A stretch of DNA of 64,000 bases from Saccharospirillaceae bacterium (GCA_022448365.1 JAKVCS010000004.1:248001-312000); one strand, 5' to 3'. Numbered from the stretch's first letter, positions 31,467 to 41,154 are shown. The notes: generated from the letters alone by a model not told the origin. Numbers and translations are program-made.

Positions 31467-34400
31467 CTATTTCTTTACGGCTTGTTCCTGAGCTGCTTTA
31501 GCGACTGGTTTAGCGTGTGTCCGTCTGACAAAAGCGCAGCTATTATTCAACACTCCGCCAGATTCTGCAGCAACAAAAACGTTAGCCTTATACTCAGCAC
31601 ACTCTGGATTTAGCTCTTTATCATCATCGGAGCCGCCATCGCCATCGCCATCGCCATCGCCGTCACCACCGCCACCTGGATCTGTTGAGCTATCCGGTTG
31701 CAGAGGTTTACTCACCAGAATAATTGGCTCTGGCGGGATTCCTGGCAGATCAAGATCTTTTTGTTCCAACTGTCTATCCGGGGTAATGGTATACAACCGA
31801 GAGCTGCCAATATCTGCTTCACATCCAGACCTTGCTGAGCCATCGGTCGGGCGGAATGTGGTGAATAATGTTGAGTTATTTACAGTTACTGCGCGCGCCA
31901 TTACTTTCTCGCCATTGCTCGGTAACCGGTAGTACAGTCCACGTTCAATTTTACTCACTGCTTCACTACTGAATTTTGAATAGTCCGCTAACTCCGCCTC
32001 GGTGACGGCCGTGTACTCTGCAGGGGGAGTTTTAATATCGTAATCATTGAGAATATAAAAAGTATCCGCAACTCTGGTATTCAATGGATGAGCGCGAAAA
32101 CCGGAGCCAATCGCCAGTTGCAGTCGCGACCCGCCGACAGTAATTTTTTCACCAGGGTTGGAGGGATCATCAACTTTGATTGCGCTGCTTGTGGTATAGG
32201 TGACATCAACCTGATTGTAGAAGCGGATATTATCCGTTTCGTGTCCGCCATTCAGATCGGCAATTAATCCACCTGTCGCGAATGAGCTGGCATCACTGGC
32301 TTCATTATCAAAGTCGATACGCCAGATGCGGCCGCCAGTATCCGCTGCATATAAAATATCGGTTAGCTGATCTCCATCCCAATCAAGCAAAGTCACATCA
32401 CCCGGAATACTGCTGCGCATATCGGATAATACTAAGTTCGCACCGGAGCGGCTTGCAGACCAGAGTTTTTTGCCGGTGTTTGCATCGATCATAAACAGCG
32501 AATTTCCCTGGGAATGGTTGGTTCTGGTCAGATTATTATCTTCTGCTGGGTCATAGCCACCCGCAAAGAAAATAACGTCTTTTACCACGCCCCCCAGCTT
32601 CACTTTACTTTTTACTGGTCGCGACCACGTTTGTCCTAGTTTATCGAAGTCGCCACTGCCGCCGTTTATCTGCCATAAGAATTTAGGGTTCTGCAGATCG
32701 GTAACATCAAGTGCATAGTAATTCTTACCGCCACGACGCATGCCGATATACAGGTAGACAGTATCACTGCCATTGACGCGGCCATCGTGATTAAAGTCGT
32801 TATGCCATGCAGTAATACTGCCATCCAAACCATACACTTTTTTAAGGGGTGAAGCCCCTTTGTAATATTGATAAAGATTGCCTAACAGCTCTTTAGGGAT
32901 AAAGGCGAAGTGCTCCACAGGATTACTTTCGTCAGTGTCGAAGGCATGTAATACCCCGGAGTTTGTGGCAACAAAAATAGCACTCTTTTGGTTACTACCG
33001 TCAGCACCAAAATCGTAAGTTACCAGAGCAGGGCGGCTATGCAGTGGATCCTCCATATAATGACGAGCATCAGTCTTGCTACCATCCCCGTCCTCATCTT
33101 TTACATCAACACCCCGGGCCCATTGCAAAACAGCAGTATATTCACTGGGATCAACACTGTAGGGGAGTTGCAGTAGAGCACGATCCAGGGATGAGTTTGA
33201 TTCAGTGATACGGTTTTCAGCAGCCATCAGACTTTTACTGCCAAGATAGCTTGTTACTTTACGATTGAGTGTCAAGCGGCTGGCAGCACCGCCTTTGATG
33301 ATGTTGTCCCCGTCGGGCGCTTCATCATCCAGTGTCCAGAAACTGCGGGCATTGTCAGCAAAGAAACCAGTGGTAGGATCAACGGCCGGGTCATCTTTTG
33401 CGTCGATAATTTCACTGCCTGCCACGCGATAGCGTTTAATATTGCCGTACCAGGTCGCGTTATCACTCGGTTTGAAGACCGAATAGTAAAGTTGGTCGAG
33501 GTTTTCTAAGTTATTGTACGCATTTACCGACACTGCAGGGGCCGTGAACGATGAGGCGGATTTACTGATTTCATCAAAGATCTTTGTTAATTCGGATTTT
33601 AAGGTAGCGGAATCTGCACCATAAGAGGCAATGCCGCCGCCATGTGTTGCAATATCGTTTAGCTTGTCTCGGGTTCTGCTGTCAAAGCCGCCAATTGTAT
33701 GAATATAAATCCGTTGATCCCCACTGAGGTCTCGGTTGGCGTCTTTGTTATGGGTATAGAATGCCAGCTCTTCAGCACACCCTCCGTTGCCGCTGCAATT
33801 ATTTTGCATGATGTCTGGTTTATCTGGGTCTGTGTAGCTTGAGATTAAACCCTGAATATAGCTGTTGCTCGACTTATCTACCGACGCTTCTCCATCGGTA
33901 AACAGTACAATATGGTTTTTCTGGCACTCATCAACGATGGGTGAAATGTAGTTATTACTGCCATCGATGATACTGCGTTCCCCCAAAGGGAAGCCGCCAC
34001 ATTGCCAAACCCATTGCCAGTAACCGTATCTTGAGTTGTATTGTCGTACCCGCTCACAACCATTCGCATAATCAACGGGTTCGCCTTTTAAATAGCGAAT
34101 GGCTTCATCGAGTGTTTCGGTCAGTGGTGTGCCGCCGCTGGTAGGGTAGGCGTCGATTTGATCGTTAAACTCGTCTCGTGCCGTCTCGATGTCTTGCAGC
34201 GGAAGGGTGACGTATCCTCCCTCATTATTGCGGTCGCTGCCCGCAAAGCGCATAAGACCGATATTGATACCATTTGTGTCGGCCACAACTTCTTTTGCGA
34301 CTTTCCGGACCTGTGCCATACGGCTATCGGGGTGATTACCCCCAAGGCTTGCATTGCCAGCCGCGTTCCATCCCATACTTCCTGATGTATCCATAATAAA

Positions 34401-34508
34401 TATCACGTTGGGATTGATACGATCAGCGGTGCCGCGATAAATCTCGATATCATCAGCCCAAATCAGTGTGGGAAGTAGCAACAAGAGTAATTTTAGATAC
34501 TGCATCAT
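31467..34508 (-). CDS. PilY1-type pilus-tip adhesin (short form)
   Basis: 1013 residues, signal peptide ending at A18. The von Willebrand A domain carries a canonical MIDAS, D40-T-S42-G-S44, without the insert seen in the neighbouring long form. A PilC/PilY1 propeller follows, with calcium loop D709-x-D711-x-D713 to D717 and YAADTGGRIWRID. Residues ~945-963 are a low-complexity Gly-Asp run encoded by a hexanucleotide repeat, then a terminal segment with two cysteines (NPECAEY, NNSCAF). It is clearly paralogous to the 25459-28932 gene (shared DDIEIYxG after the signal peptide, shared propeller motifs). It overlaps the small upstream gene by ATGA. Confidence 0.92.
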   Translation of the reverse strand: MMQYLKLLLLLLPTLIWADDIEIYRGTADRINPNVIFIMDTSGSMGWNAAGNASLGGNHPDSRMAQVRKVAKEVVADTNGINIGLMRFAGSDRNNEGGYVTLPLQDIETARDEFNDQIDAYPTSGGTPLTETLDEAIRYLKGEPVDYANGCERVRQYNSRYGYWQWVWQCGGFPLGERSIIDGSNNYISPIVDECQKNHIVLFTDGEASVDKSSNSYIQGLISSYTDPDKPDIMQNNCSGNGGCAEELAFYTHNKDANRDLSGDQRIYIHTIGGFDSRTRDKLNDIATHGGGIASYGADSATLKSELTKIFDEISKSASSFTAPAVSVNAYNNLENLDQLYYSVFKPSDNATWYGNIKRYRVAGSEIIDAKDDPAVDPTTGFFADNARSFWTLDDEAPDGDNIIKGGAASRLTLNRKVTSYLGSKSLMAAENRITESNSSLDRALLQLPYSVDPSEYTAVLQWARGVDVKDEDGDGSKTDARHYMEDPLHSRPALVTYDFGADGSNQKSAIFVATNSGVLHAFDTDESNPVEHFAFIPKELLGNLYQYYKGASPLKKVYGLDGSITAWHNDFNHDGRVNGSDTVYLYIGMRRGGKNYYALDVTDLQNPKFLWQINGGSGDFDKLGQTWSRPVKSKVKLGGVVKDVIFFAGGYDPAEDNNLTRTNHSQGNSLFMIDANTGKKLWSASRSGANLVLSDMRSSIPGDVTLLDWDGDQLTDILYAADTGGRIWRIDFDNEASDASSFATGGLIADLNGGHETDNIRFYNQVDVTYTTSSAIKVDDPSNPGEKITVGGSRLQLAIGSGFRAHPLNTRVADTFYILNDYDIKTPPAEYTAVTEAELADYSKFSSEAVSKIERGLYYRLPSNGEKVMARAVTVNNSTLFTTFRPTDGSARSGCEADIGSSRLYTITPDRQLEQKDLDLPGIPPEPIILVSKPLQPDSSTDPGGGGDGDGDGDGDGGSDDDKELNPECAEYKANVFVAAESGGVLNNSCAFVRRTHAKPVAKAAQEQAVKK
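31635..31664 (-). repeat. Hexanucleotide tandem repeat in pilY1 (short form)
   Basis: Four exact GCCATC units (31635-31658) followed by one variant GCCGTC, encoding alternating Gly-Asp on the minus strand. Unit changes would keep the reading frame and change linker length by two residues. Confidence 0.85.
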
Positions 34509-34885
34509 AAAGCTTCCTTGGTTGATTCAGGGGTTAATTCTGTGACTTCGCTTTGGTGTCCATAGAGGGTGGTGTAGATAAGCTCTTGGCTGTTCTTGTT
34601 AATAAAGAAAAAATGTTCCGAATCTGCCGGTGCCTTCATGTAATGCTCAAGGTACTCGGCGAATGATACTGCGTTCCCTTTGATAGCCCAGATATCACTG
34701 CGGTTTTTCAGCTTCACCCACTTGCAGTTGGGGTGCGAGCAGTTGCGCAACTCGGTTATTTGTCGACCAATTGATCGGATATCTGATTTCTTGATGTAAT
34801 AACCAAACTCATTGGGTTCATTTTCCGCGATTACTAAAAACGGAAAAACTAGTACAAAAGTCAAAACGATTTTAATGAAGCTCAT
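34505..34885 (-). CDS. Small secreted protein in the pilus cluster, function unknown
   Basis: 126 residues with a clear signal peptide (MSFIKIVLTFVLVFPFLVIA, cleavage after A20). The mature part is polar with a close cysteine pair (RNCSHPNCKWVKL) and aromatic residues (HFFFINKN). Its stop overlaps the start of the short pilY1 gene (ATGA) and it lies 15 bases after the PilX-like gene, so it is made with that PilY1. I do not recognise a family. A periplasmic or surface partner of PilY1, in the position where small PilY-associated proteins occur, is possible. Confidence 0.72.
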   Translation of the reverse strand: MSFIKIVLTFVLVFPFLVIAENEPNEFGYYIKKSDIRSIGRQITELRNCSHPNCKWVKLKNRSDIWAIKGNAVSFAEYLEHYMKAPADSEHFFFINKNSQELIYTTLYGHQSEVTELTPESTKEAL

Positions 34886-34900
34886 ATTAATGTTCCGAAG

Positions 34901-35425
34901 TTAGCTGCCAGTGTGTGCGCGATAAAAGAAACCAAGTACGCGTTTGTCGCTCATGTTTCCGGTATTGTGGGATACAGATGCTTCAATCTCGAAGAAGTAG
35001 TCTTTACTTTGACCAACAGAGCTGCCGTCAGCCATTGCTATGCCCTCTCCGTTTTTGTGTCCTTTCGCGATGAAAACACACGTCATATCCATATATCCGG
35101 GTGCTGGCATGCTTTCTGACTCGCTTGAATAGACGGCGATTGCCTTGCTCACTGGCTGCCCATCACTGTCGAGCAATGGTTGTCCTGGGCTCGATTCCTG
35201 ATGCGAACGCGTTGCGTCCCCTAACCGAGCAATATTACTGCGAAGATGCTTAAAACCGCCTTCGCTGCAGCTCTGGGCATATCCGTTGATGGTATGTTGG
35301 TGTTCCATATTCGCAATCATCTTGAGCTGGGTTGCTGATTGCTGCATGGCATAGACCGCCGCCAGAGTCACGGACGTAAGAATCACCAGACTGATGGCTA
35401 ATGTGGAACCGCGATTACTTTTCAT
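34901..35425 (-). CDS. PilX-like type IV pilus protein (second copy)
   Basis: From ATG 35425 (AGGTAG upstream) it has 174 residues. The N-terminal helix (RGSTLAISLVILTSVTLAAVYAMQQSATQLKMIANMEHQ) parallels the PilX encoded at 28937-29464 (RGAALAFSLVLLTSLTLL..QIRMVSN). The C-terminal domains share little. Two cysteines are present (AQSCSEGG, MTCVFIA). The frame extends to 35455 without a better start. Confidence 0.8.
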   Translation of the reverse strand: MKSNRGSTLAISLVILTSVTLAAVYAMQQSATQLKMIANMEHQHTINGYAQSCSEGGFKHLRSNIARLGDATRSHQESSPGQPLLDSDGQPVSKAIAVYSSESESMPAPGYMDMTCVFIAKGHKNGEGIAMADGSSVGQSKDYFFEIEASVSHNTGNMSDKRVLGFFYRAHTGS

Positions 35426-35506
35426 CGTCACTACCTGTTGTATACCTTTGTTCATGGTATAGCAGCAACATTCAGCTCTGTAGCAACGCCGGATTAAAGG
35501 GCTGTT

Positions 35507-36076
35507 TCAGCTTCTTAGCGGTTCACATTGGATATCACGACCGTTTCCTGTTTCCTCTACGCCATTTTTGTTCTTATCTGTGCCGGGTCGTATCCGGCCA
35601 GAGGCGGCAATTACCCAGGCTTTACTGTGCGGTATGGCGCTTCTGAAACAGTAGGTCAGAGACCCGGCGGAGGACGGTGAGCGACCGCTTGGCCGGTAGG
35701 TCAGATGCGTGCGATTAAACCGCAGCTCTTTAGTATCATTGCCCATATCGGGTAAGCGTTGAATCACAATATCGTTGGGATCGATAATACGGTTTTGATT
35801 GCTGTCCTCGAACAGCGTCAGATTTTTGCCCCAGTTTTTCGAACAGCGGCCGCTTTCAACACCACACAGGGTTGTGAATCTTTTTTTGTAGATAGCGTGA
35901 GAGCGAGCCACCTGCAGAGTCAGATAGATCTTACTGATATCTGCTCGGGCTTCGATTTTGGCATTGAGGTTCCTGAAAGCCGGAACACCGACGGTCGTGA
36001 TCAATACAAAAATAACGATGGTGATCATCAGTTCGATCAGGTTAAAGCCAGACTGAGTGTGGCGTTGCGGCGTCAT
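35507..36076 (-). CDS. FimT/GspH-like type IV pseudopilin
   Basis: 189 residues, prepilin site SG|FNLIELMITIVIFVLITTVGVPAF, then a GspH/FimT-like globular domain with four cysteines (TTLCGVES, GRCSKN, LTYCFRS, DIQCEPL). It is first in the minus-strand minor pilin series, 84 bases after pilR, and by position corresponds to fimT. I looked for a sigma-54 site upstream and did not see one. Confidence 0.86.
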   Translation of the reverse strand: MTPQRHTQSGFNLIELMITIVIFVLITTVGVPAFRNLNAKIEARADISKIYLTLQVARSHAIYKKRFTTLCGVESGRCSKNWGKNLTLFEDSNQNRIIDPNDIVIQRLPDMGNDTKELRFNRTHLTYRPSGRSPSSAGSLTYCFRSAIPHSKAWVIAASGRIRPGTDKNKNGVEETGNGRDIQCEPLRS

Positions 36077-36160
36077 AACGAACCATCCTTGGTTGTGTAT
36101 GGCTACTCTATCCCAGGCAAATCAGCTGTCACTCAGGTGTATGTGTGAATTTTCCGGGTG

Positions 36161-37504
36161 TTAATCTATGGCAAGCTTCTTACACCGATAACGCAATGCG
36201 CGGAAGCTGATGCCGAGCTTTTCAGCGGCTGCAGTTTTATTCCAGCGAGTGGCCTCCAGCGCCTGGCTAATCGCCGCACGTTCAATATTTTCCAGATAAG
36301 CCTCGAGGTTATTGGTTTCAATGATATTTTCCGGACCAGAGCTGGTGGGGATTTCCACCGCCGGTAAACTCAGATCTTCCAGGCTGATATTGTCGCCTTC
36401 CGCCATAGTGAAGGCGCGCTGCAGAATATTTTCTAACTCTCTGACATTGCCGGGGAAAGCGTATTGCGCCAGTGCAGTAGCGGCTTGAGTGTCGAGGCGG
36501 ACTTCCGGCATTCCCCATTCAAGCGCGTATTTGCGGATAAAGTGGCTTGAGAGTAGCGGGATATCTTCCGGACGCTCTGCCAGTCTGGGGACGGATACCT
36601 GAATTACGTTGAGACGGAAATACAAATCCTGTCGGAAGAGTTCCTGCTCAACCAGCTGCTGCAGGTTTTTGTGGCTGGCAGAGACGATGCGAACATCGAC
36701 ATCCTCTTCGTACTCTGAACCAACGGCCCGTACCGCTTTTTCCTGAATCACCCGGAGTAGCTTGGCTTGCATATTCAGCGGTAACTCAGCGACCTCATCG
36801 AGAAACAAAGTACCGCCATGTGCTGCTTTAAAAAAACCGGGTTTGTCACTGCTGGCGCCGGTGAAAGAGCCTTTCTGGTGGCCGAAAAACTCGCTTTCCA
36901 TCAGGTCTCTGGGAATGGCTCCACAGTTAACCGCAATAAAGGGTTGTTCTGCACGGACACTTTGGTGATGTATTAATTTGGCGACCAGCTCTTTACCGGT
37001 ACCGGACTCACCGTGAATAAATACCGGCGCCTGAGTGCGCGCTACTTTTCGGATTTTTTCTTTCAGATCCTGCATGGCTGCAGAATGACCAAGCAGACCT
37101 TCATTGGATGGGATTGCGTCTATGTTAGTCGGTACTTTGGTAAGTTTCAGTGCGGCCCGAGCCAGTTCTCGCAGACGCTCAATATCAATTGGTTTGGGTA
37201 CCAGATCAAAAGCACCGGCTTTCAGCGCATTGACTGCTAATTCCATGCTGCCAAAAGCGGTAATCATTGCGATTGGCATATCGTTGTATTGAGCATTGCA
37301 AAGCTCAATGATCTCTAACCCATTGCCATCTGGTAGTTTCATATCGGTGATGCAGAAATGGTAGGAGCGTTGTTTCATTAAACTAAGCGCTTCGCTGACA
37401 CTGCCAGCCTGATCACAGTGCAGATCCATACGCTCCAGAGTCAGGGCTATCAGCTCACGGATATCCGGTTCGTCGTCAATAATCAGGGCCGCTAACTGGC
37501 TCAT
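36161..37504 (-). CDS. pilR: Sigma-54-dependent response regulator PilR
   Basis: NtrC-family activator of type IV pilin transcription. 447 residues: receiver domain with D10, D11 and phosphoacceptor D54 (CITDMKLPDG), AAA+ domain with Walker A GESGTGKE and the sigma-54 contact loop as GSFTGA, and a C-terminal Fis-type helix-turn-helix (NKTAAAEKLGISFRALRYR). The GSFTGA form is, to my knowledge, usual in PilR. The start overlaps the pilS stop by four bases. Confidence 0.95.
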   Translation of the reverse strand: MSQLAALIIDDEPDIRELIALTLERMDLHCDQAGSVSEALSLMKQRSYHFCITDMKLPDGNGLEIIELCNAQYNDMPIAMITAFGSMELAVNALKAGAFDLVPKPIDIERLRELARAALKLTKVPTNIDAIPSNEGLLGHSAAMQDLKEKIRKVARTQAPVFIHGESGTGKELVAKLIHHQSVRAEQPFIAVNCGAIPRDLMESEFFGHQKGSFTGASSDKPGFFKAAHGGTLFLDEVAELPLNMQAKLLRVIQEKAVRAVGSEYEEDVDVRIVSASHKNLQQLVEQELFRQDLYFRLNVIQVSVPRLAERPEDIPLLSSHFIRKYALEWGMPEVRLDTQAATALAQYAFPGNVRELENILQRAFTMAEGDNISLEDLSLPAVEIPTSSGPENIIETNNLEAYLENIERAAISQALEATRWNKTAAAEKLGISFRALRYRCKKLAID

Positions 37505-39051
37505 GCGCTATGCACCTTCTGCTGGTTTTCTGGTTGAATCGGGTCAATTGCAATGATGAAACAGGTTTGCTGATGCAGGCGAATATACTGGATTGTCGCC
37601 TGATTGGCTTCACAAAGCTCTCTCGAAAGATACAGTCCGAGGCCGGTACCGTCATGTTCAGTGGTGTAAAACGGCTCAAACAAATGCGCTTGCTGATCAT
37701 CACTGATACCGGCGCCATTATCCATAATGCGAAGTTGTAAGCGGTTGTTGTTGCGGCTAGCCTGAAGCTTCAAAGCGGCGGCTGGCCCTTGCAGCTGCAG
37801 AGCATGACGTAAACCGTTGGAACACAGGTTGTGGAGAATCTGTTGCAAGTGATCGGGGTCGAAATGAATCAGGATATCGTCATCACAGTCCAGTTCCAGG
37901 CGATAGCTCTTATCCTGGTGGAGGCCGGTAAAATGATCCCTGAAATGCTCCAGCCAGGGTTTGAGCTTCAGTGTTTCGCGACACGCCTGTGACCGGCGCG
38001 ACAGTTGCAGTATGTCTTCAATGGTGCGGTTAATCCGCATGCAGTGCTGTTCAATAATGTGGGTCAGTTTGTGTTCCGGGGCCTTCAGGTATTCTGTCTC
38101 TGCCAACAGCTGAGAGGCCTGGCGCAGGGCGCTGAGTGGATTGCGGATTTCGTGCGCAATGCTGGCAGTCAGACGCCCCAGTGATGCTAATTTCAGTTGC
38201 TGGGCTTCTGCATCGATGCGAGCGCTGTCTTCCAGATAGAGTAAATAATCGCCCCGATCCGATTGTTCAATCGGAACCCGATTGAGAATCAGGCGGGTTT
38301 GACCAATATCCAGTTTTGAACCGGTTCTGGCCTGTTGCAGCAGGCCTGGGAGCGGTGTCATCTCCAGCAAGGTAAACCACTTTGCTGCCTGTTGATTAAA
38401 CAGCAGCACCTGGTGGTTTTTATCACAGGCGATCACCCCGTTGGGTAAACCCTGCAACGTCTTTTTGCTGAAATGTTGCAGGCGGCGAATTCGCCTTGCC
38501 TGCTGGTCCGCAAGTGACAAGGTGCTTTGCAGGCGCTTTGATAACCCCTGGGTAATGGTCGCCAGGGTAAAGAACAGCAAGCCTTTCAGGCCGGCATTGA
38601 CGATGTCCGGAGTGGTGAACTTACCGAGCCAGAACAGCTGAATATAAAATACGGCAATGCTTGTCCATGCCGCAACGCCCAGTCCTAACACTCCGGGTGC
38701 CAGTAAGTTGGCGATTACCACCGGAATCAGAATCAGGCTGGAAAACCCGGAATCAGTGCCCCCACTGGCATACATCAGGGTGGCCAGGATGGCTACTTCG
38801 ATGAATACATAGCTGATGGCCGTGTGTGGATTCGGATTTCGGCTGGCGAACGTCACGAAACCGGCTGCCACAATGACATAGATGGAAACACAGACCAGGA
38901 ATATATTGGGAGCAGTGCCACCAATAATGACGTTATCGCTGTCCAGGCTGTCGACAATAGTGAGGAACAGGGCAAGGAATAACGAGTAATAGCTGTAGAA
39001 TCTCAGCAGTCGTTGCCCTTTAACCAGAAATTCTCTGGAAACTATGCGCAT
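37501..39051 (-). CDS. pilS: Sensor histidine kinase PilS
   Basis: Polar membrane kinase that phosphorylates PilR and senses pilin level in relatives. 516 residues: six hydrophobic segments in the first ~175, a PAS-like linker (~200-275), the H box SIAHEIRNPLSAL with H300, the N box CSNGLRHA, DNGAGI and GTGLGLYL. All kinase motifs are intact. It is divergent from nadE. Confidence 0.94.
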   Translation of the reverse strand: MRIVSREFLVKGQRLLRFYSYYSLFLALFLTIVDSLDSDNVIIGGTAPNIFLVCVSIYVIVAAGFVTFASRNPNPHTAISYVFIEVAILATLMYASGGTDSGFSSLILIPVVIANLLAPGVLGLGVAAWTSIAVFYIQLFWLGKFTTPDIVNAGLKGLLFFTLATITQGLSKRLQSTLSLADQQARRIRRLQHFSKKTLQGLPNGVIACDKNHQVLLFNQQAAKWFTLLEMTPLPGLLQQARTGSKLDIGQTRLILNRVPIEQSDRGDYLLYLEDSARIDAEAQQLKLASLGRLTASIAHEIRNPLSALRQASQLLAETEYLKAPEHKLTHIIEQHCMRINRTIEDILQLSRRSQACRETLKLKPWLEHFRDHFTGLHQDKSYRLELDCDDDILIHFDPDHLQQILHNLCSNGLRHALQLQGPAAALKLQASRNNNRLQLRIMDNGAGISDDQQAHLFEPFYTTEHDGTGLGLYLSRELCEANQATIQYIRLHQQTCFIIAIDPIQPENQQKVHSA

Positions 39052-39197
39052 AAATACTTCTTCTGTTTGCGTCGCTGGCGTAATTTCCAGACAATACGCG
39101 GCCTGTTTGTTTTTGGCTACCGGCTGACTGTCTTATCGATTCGATATCTGCGATAGGGCCGCGTGGTATGTGTTTGCTGAATTTGTTGAAGGTACCT

Positions 39198-40814
39198 ATG
39201 TCCGACTCCCTTCGTATTACTCTGAGCCAGTTGAATTATGTCGTTGGCGATATCGCCGGCAATGCTGCCAAAATGATTGCTGCTGCCAAAGAAGCCGCTG
39301 CACAGGGCAGTGAATTGATCGTGTTCAGTGAACTGTCTCTGACGGGCTATCCACCGGAGGACCTGTTGCTGCGTCCGAGCTTGCAGCTGCGGGTGGAAAC
39401 GGAATTGGAAAAAATTGCTGAAGCCTCTCATCTAATTGCCATTGCGCTCGGTTTTCCATGGCGAGACCAGGGTGCATTATTTAATTGTGCTGCGGTGTAT
39501 GCCGGTGGTGAAAGCCTCGGCCGCTATGCTAAGCAATGCTTGCCGAACTATCAGGTGTTTGACGAAAAACGCTACTTCTCTGCCGGTGAAACGGCCTGTG
39601 TCGTTGAATTGAAGGGGCGTAAGCTGGGGTTAACGGTGTGCGAGGATATCTGGCACCAGGGACCAGCTGAGCAGGCTGTTGCCGCTGGCGCGGAAATGAT
39701 TCTGAACCTCAATGCCTCGCCGTATCATATGGACAAACAGCAACAACGGATTGCGTTAATCCAACAGCATGTGAAAGCACTCAATGTACCGCTGTTGTAC
39801 GTTAATCAGGTGGGTGGTCAGGACGAGCTGGTATTTGATGGCCGTTCGTTTGCTGTTGCCGCTGACGGTGAACTGGTGGCACAGTTGCCGGCTTATCAGG
39901 AACAGTCCCAGGATCTTTATTGGCATAAGACATTAACCACAGACGTGGACCTGAAAACTACGGAAACCGGTCTGGCTTCGCTGTATAACGCCCTGGTTTT
40001 AGGGGTACGGGATTACGTTAATAAAAATGGATTCAAAGGTATTGTGCTGGGGTTGTCTGGTGGGATTGATTCGGCCCTGACGCTCGCAATTGCGGCAGAT
40101 GCCATTGGTGCAGACCGTGTAAAAGCGATCATGATGCCCTTTACTTATACTTCCGGTATGAGCAAAGAAGATGCCGCCGAGCAGGCCGAACGTATGGGGG
40201 TGCCGTATGAGTCGGTATCCATAGAGCCTATGTACAACGCTTTTATGGCGTCGCTGGCCCCTCAGTTTGAAGGCTTGTCACGTGATACAACGGAAGAGAA
40301 CTTACAGGCACGCTGTCGCGGCGTACTGTTGATGGCGGTTTCCAATAAAACCGGTTATATGGTTCTCACCACGGGCAATAAGAGCGAAATGGCCGTTGGT
40401 TACGCCACGCTTTATGGTGACATGGTGGGCGGGTTCAGCGCTCTGAAAGACGTTTATAAAACCAAGGTTTTTCAGTTGGCCGAGTACCGCAATACGCTGG
40501 GTTGTGTGATTCCTCAGCGAGTCATAGATCGCCCGCCATCGGCTGAATTAGCACCTGATCAGAAAGACGAAGACAGTCTGCCGCCATACGATGTTTTGGA
40601 TGCGATTCTCGAACGTTACATTGAGCAGGACATGAGTGCTGATAGCATCATCGCCGATGGGTTCGCTCACGAAGATGTAATGCGGGTGTTAAGGCTGGTG
40701 GATGTGAACGAATACAAACGCCGTCAGGCGCCTATTGGGGTGCGTATCACACAGCGCGGTTTTGGCCGTGATCGTCGTTATCCGGTGACAAACGGTTGGC
40801 AGGCCGGGATTTAA
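39198..40814 (+). CDS. nadE: Glutamine-dependent NAD+ synthetase
   Basis: Amidates nicotinate adenine dinucleotide, using ammonia from glutamine. From ATG 39198 (GAAGG upstream) it has 538 residues: an N-terminal nitrilase-fold glutaminase (Glu in FSELSLTGYPPED, Lys in AKQCLPNYQVF, Cys in LTVCEDIWHQG) and a C-terminal synthetase with the PP-loop LSGGIDSALTL. It lies between pilS and a DUF2798 gene; in P. aeruginosa pilS is close to bamD, so nadE appears inserted. Confidence 0.96.
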   Translation: MSDSLRITLSQLNYVVGDIAGNAAKMIAAAKEAAAQGSELIVFSELSLTGYPPEDLLLRPSLQLRVETELEKIAEASHLIAIALGFPWRDQGALFNCAAVYAGGESLGRYAKQCLPNYQVFDEKRYFSAGETACVVELKGRKLGLTVCEDIWHQGPAEQAVAAGAEMILNLNASPYHMDKQQQRIALIQQHVKALNVPLLYVNQVGGQDELVFDGRSFAVAADGELVAQLPAYQEQSQDLYWHKTLTTDVDLKTTETGLASLYNALVLGVRDYVNKNGFKGIVLGLSGGIDSALTLAIAADAIGADRVKAIMMPFTYTSGMSKEDAAEQAERMGVPYESVSIEPMYNAFMASLAPQFEGLSRDTTEENLQARCRGVLLMAVSNKTGYMVLTTGNKSEMAVGYATLYGDMVGGFSALKDVYKTKVFQLAEYRNTLGCVIPQRVIDRPPSAELAPDQKDEDSLPPYDVLDAILERYIEQDMSADSIIADGFAHEDVMRVLRLVDVNEYKRRQAPIGVRITQRGFGRDRRYPVTNGWQAGI

Positions 40815-40860
40815 TGGTTCCAGCCGAGCCGTCCCAGTGCCTGTTTAAGGGATAGCAGGC

Positions 40861-41088
40861 TCAAGGTTGCCTGGTGAGCTTCTCGGCGATTCTGGTTATC
40901 TTCTCTTTCAGTGTGAACAAAGACACAAAAGCCACCGGCCAGGCAATCACATAACTGGACAGCCAACGGCTGAAAACAGCCGTATCGATTCCGGTGTTAA
41001 TGACAACAACAACGGCCGATACGATGGCTGCCATGGTGCCAGACATCAACAGTGCGAACAGAATGGGTGTGTGGCTTGGCTTCAGCAT
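40861..41088 (-). CDS. DUF2798 small membrane protein
   Basis: 75 residues with two membrane helices (ILFALLMSGTMAAIVSAVVVV and SYVIAWPVAFVSLFTL), matching what I know of the DUF2798 family. Function unknown. ATG 41088 has GGAGG four bases upstream, much better than the upstream in-frame codon at 41127. It is convergent with nadE. Confidence 0.75.
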   Translation of the reverse strand: MLKPSHTPILFALLMSGTMAAIVSAVVVVINTGIDTAVFSRWLSSYVIAWPVAFVSLFTLKEKITRIAEKLTRQP

Positions 41089-41154
41089 ACATCCTCCAGT
41101 GTTCTCTTCTCCGATCTCTAAGCACAAGATTGTCGCGGCGAATTATCCGCAGGA

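Noticed and set aside
36077-36160. Sigma-54 promoter for the minor pilin genes
   Set aside because: No GG-N10-GC element with correct flanks upstream of the FimT-like gene.
36161-37504. PilR contact loop GSFTGA as a defective GAFTGA
   Set aside because: To my knowledge the serine form is normal in PilR proteins.
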